Below the pieces are notes generated by a model. It was not told where the DNA came from. It ran no database searches and saw nothing but the letters and a program-made list of their open reading frames with translations. From Agelaius tricolor (lineage: Eukaryota > Chordata > Aves > Passeriformes > Icteridae): a stretch of 64,000 nt of DNA. Within the stretch, counting starts at the first letter, position 1. Every line of letters starts with the position of its first letter. The translations under genes and the position numbers were made by a program. The stretch is taken from assembly GCA_023055355.1 (NCBI GenBank), contig JALJCS010000004.1, positions 28,052,744 to 28,116,743 of the forward strand, given 5' to 3'. Of the stretch, positions 61,618 to 64,000 are shown piece by piece.

Positions 61618-62879
61618 GAAACCAGCATGTTTTTTGAGATTATATAAAGTGTTATGTTCCTGGGGGAAGTGGGGGAAGAAAGGAGAATTTCAGCCATGTT
61701 AAAATTTTCTTGACTATTCACCCATCCTAGATACCCTGTAATGTGTTAATTTAGTTTAGATTAGTCTAGTTTGATGAAGACTGTTGTTTTGTTTCCCTGA
61801 AAGGACAATCTCAAGTCACAGAAGGAAAATCTCAAAACACTACAATACTGCTGCAAAAACAGGAAATGTCTGTCTTCTAAGCAAATTATAAGGAGGTTCA
61901 TGTGGTAAAGCAGATGGCCACTGGGTAGTATGGGGCTAATTTTTGGTATTTACTTGAAAAATCTTGAAGTGAAATTTGGTTAAATATTTATTACGCTAGG
62001 GTGTTGACACATTGCTTAATCCTCAAAAAACAATCATCCCAGCTCTTTCAAAGCTAAACCACAGCCAAACTGGTCAAAACTGTTGTCATCAGAGAATTCC
62101 AGTAAACTGTCACCAAGACATAGGAGATGTCGTTCTGGTCATAGTTCGAGGACACAGGGAATCCAAATTGCCACTGACAGAAGGATTTCTACTCCTGTCA
62201 GGATGATATTGATGCTCATTGTCCTTCTGTGAGCACCATCAGATTTTGTCACTCAGATGGGCAACAGTGGCACTACCAGAAACTGCCACATAAATACCAT
62301 GCTATCAGTTGTGACAAAGTTCTGTGTGAAATGGTAATCCAAGAATAATTATGTCAGGACTGTTTGACTCTTGACTACCCATGATGCTATGGAAGAAATA
62401 GGCTGACTACTTCTTGTGTTTCAGCACACTGATATAGTCTAATATAAGACATTAGTGAATAACTCTATGTGTTCCAAAACCCTCCCTAATCTTTTCTTCT
62501 GTCATTATTGAAAATGAACTCCTGATTTGCTAAGAGCTTTTTTTCCATTAAAACTTATAAAACCGAAAACTTAAACAAAATTTTTAAGAAATATTATAAC
62601 AAAGCATTATATCTTGAAAGAAATAACAGACAAGCATTTCTCTTAATGGTTGGTTCCTTCTTGTCTTCTTCTAAAATCCCAGAAAAAAGAATATCCCTGC
62701 CCCTACCTTTGATTACCATTTGGAAATCTTTTGATTCTTACATTACTTTCTCATACTGTCATATGAAGAGTTAAATAGAGTAATTTTTTCCAGTCACAAG
62801 AATCTCAAAGGTGATTTATGTTCTCTTACAAGAAACTGCTGAACATAAGATTCTTATGATTTTTTGTGGACACTACAAT
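61618..62879. other. Gene-free sequence
   Basis: Unique-looking. The part 62030-62330 is less AT-rich and has a 64-codon frame without any domain. No repeat recognised. Confidence 0.4.
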
Positions 62880-63210
62880 TACAGTGTATATGAAAGGAAG
62901 GTGTCAAAAAGATGGAGACACATTCTTTTCATTGGTGACCAGGAACAAGACAAGAGCCAATGGGCAGAAACTGATACACAGGAAGCTTCACCTTAATATG
63001 AGGAAGAACTTCTGTAATGTGGGGGTGACCAAGCACTGGCATACATTCCCCAGAGCAGCTGTGGAATGTCCCTCCCGGGAGGTATTAAAAAACCATCTGG
63101 ATGAAATCCTGTGCAGTGTGCTCTGGGACAACCCTGCTTGAGCAGGGAAGTTGGATAAGCTGACCAGCTCAGGTCCTTTCCAGCCAGACTCATTCTGTAT
63201 TTTTGTGATT
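62880..63210 (+). mobile_element. CR1 3' end, plus strand
   Basis: A plus-strand frame at 62935-63141 reads NGQKLIHRKLHLNMRKNF, VTKHWHTFPRAAVECPSRE and VLKNHLDEILCSVL, the CR1 ORF2 C-terminus, ending in a TGA at 63139-63141. A GC-richer 3' tail with CAGGTCCTTTCCAGCCAGAC and an ATTCTGTATTTTTGTGATT octamer end closes the element near 63210. 5'-truncated. Confidence 0.9.
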
Positions 63211-64000
63211 ATTGTTAAAAGATTTTTGCATTTGTTTTCTGCTCTTGACATATTGTTTTCACTATATAATAGATCACTTTGAACAAGTGCTTGTCAAAAA
63301 AATTGGAAAGACACAAAACATTTTTGTAATTGGCTATTCCCTGAAAGAAACCTTAAAATCATTTCTGTAGAGGTAGCTTCAAACAGACATGAATTGGCCC
63401 TGCTTCAAGCCACAGCAGCTGAAGCAGTGCAAATCAGGAAGCCTTACACCAAATTAACACCTCCTTCATGCACTATTCTACCCATCCCAGAGAGAGACAA
63501 TAACACTATAGACAAGTTATTTCTCACTGTCCCCCCTAGTGTTTCCACCATTGAAAGCACTTAATACAGCTGCAAAGCTTACTTCACTGATGTGGGGTCA
63601 TTCTCAAACTTAGCACCAGTAGCCTGAGAAAATATATTTGAGTTTGTTTTTCTTGATTGCATATTCTTCTCTACCTTGTTCTCTTCTTCCAAACAAGAAA
63701 AGACAAATGAACACAGTTATGATCCACCTCTCTATGAGGAAGAACCTCTTTGACAAGAGAATCCTGCTCTAAATAAATTACAATCTACTACACTCCTGGC
63801 AAAATGATGTGAATTATCATTAAACAAAGACTTTCACTGACTTTCTCAGGAATTATATCTGAATGGCCTGAGGCATTGCAGACATTTTATCCTTGTCAAT
63901 TCTAGTGAGAAGCAGAACTATGAGAAAGAGATGAGTTGACATTGAAATTCAGAGAAGGCAGAGATGGAGAGTGAATGTCTGCATGGTACTTAGTTTGTCA
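63211..64000. other. Gene-free sequence to the window edge
   Basis: Unique-looking, no gene or repeat supported. Confidence 0.45.

Noticed and set aside
1..64000. CRISPR array or bacterial-type operon
   Set aside because: No regularly spaced direct repeats, no Shine-Dalgarno-led contiguous genes; the content is vertebrate.

Overview
The window is AT-rich vertebrate nuclear DNA from a bird, most likely a songbird. The evidence is a set of CR1 LINE fragments, several with recognisable reverse-transcriptase reading frame and ATTCTRTG-type 3' ends, together with solo LTRs of types I know from avian and passerine genomes. No complete protein-coding gene, rRNA, tRNA or CRISPR array can be supported. 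The sequence reads as intergenic DNA or the inside of a very large intron, and almost every open reading frame is either a chance frame or lies inside a transposable element.

Layout. 0-5.4 kb: unique sequence with a (CTT)23 microsatellite, one exon-like open segment with good splice sites (2643-2862) and two GC-richer unclassified blocks. 5.4-6.9 kb: the longest CR1 copy, on the minus strand, carrying two internal deletions. 7.5-8.8 kb: a GC/CA-rich block, probably an old repeat. 9.9-10.6 kb: a solo LTR on the plus strand with an AATAAA signal. 12.4 kb: a perfect 28-bp tandem duplication. 16.9-23.3 kb: four minus-strand CR1 copies. 23.3-31.2 kb: featureless AT-rich DNA. 31.2-32.9 kb: a cluster holding a perfect 20-bp-arm hairpin, an A/C-rich tract, an LTR scrap, a plus-strand CR1 3' end and a 649-bp minus-strand solo LTR with flanking TGGTGG repeats. 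34.7-35.4 kb: open, hydrophobic minus-strand frames broken by shifts, possibly a decayed gene. 35.5 kb: a G-quadruplex motif. 37.9-39.8 kb: a minus-strand CR1 and a roughly 1-kb plus-strand LTR. 44-49 kb: two plus-strand CR1 copies. 50.8 kb: a compound TAA/GTA microsatellite. 61.4-61.6 kb: a tight cluster of transcription-factor motifs (exact T-MARE, STAT-type palindrome, GATA). 62.9-63.2 kb: a last plus-strand CR1 3' end.

There is no operon-like or pathway logic. I found no convincing novel system. The items most worth a second look are the MARE/STAT/GATA cluster, the perfect hairpin at 31.2 kb, the broken frames at 34.7-35.4 kb, the exon-like segment at 2.6 kb and the long GAA/TTC tract. 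Repeat family assignments rest on recall of avian consensus features and need a repeat-library search to name subfamilies.
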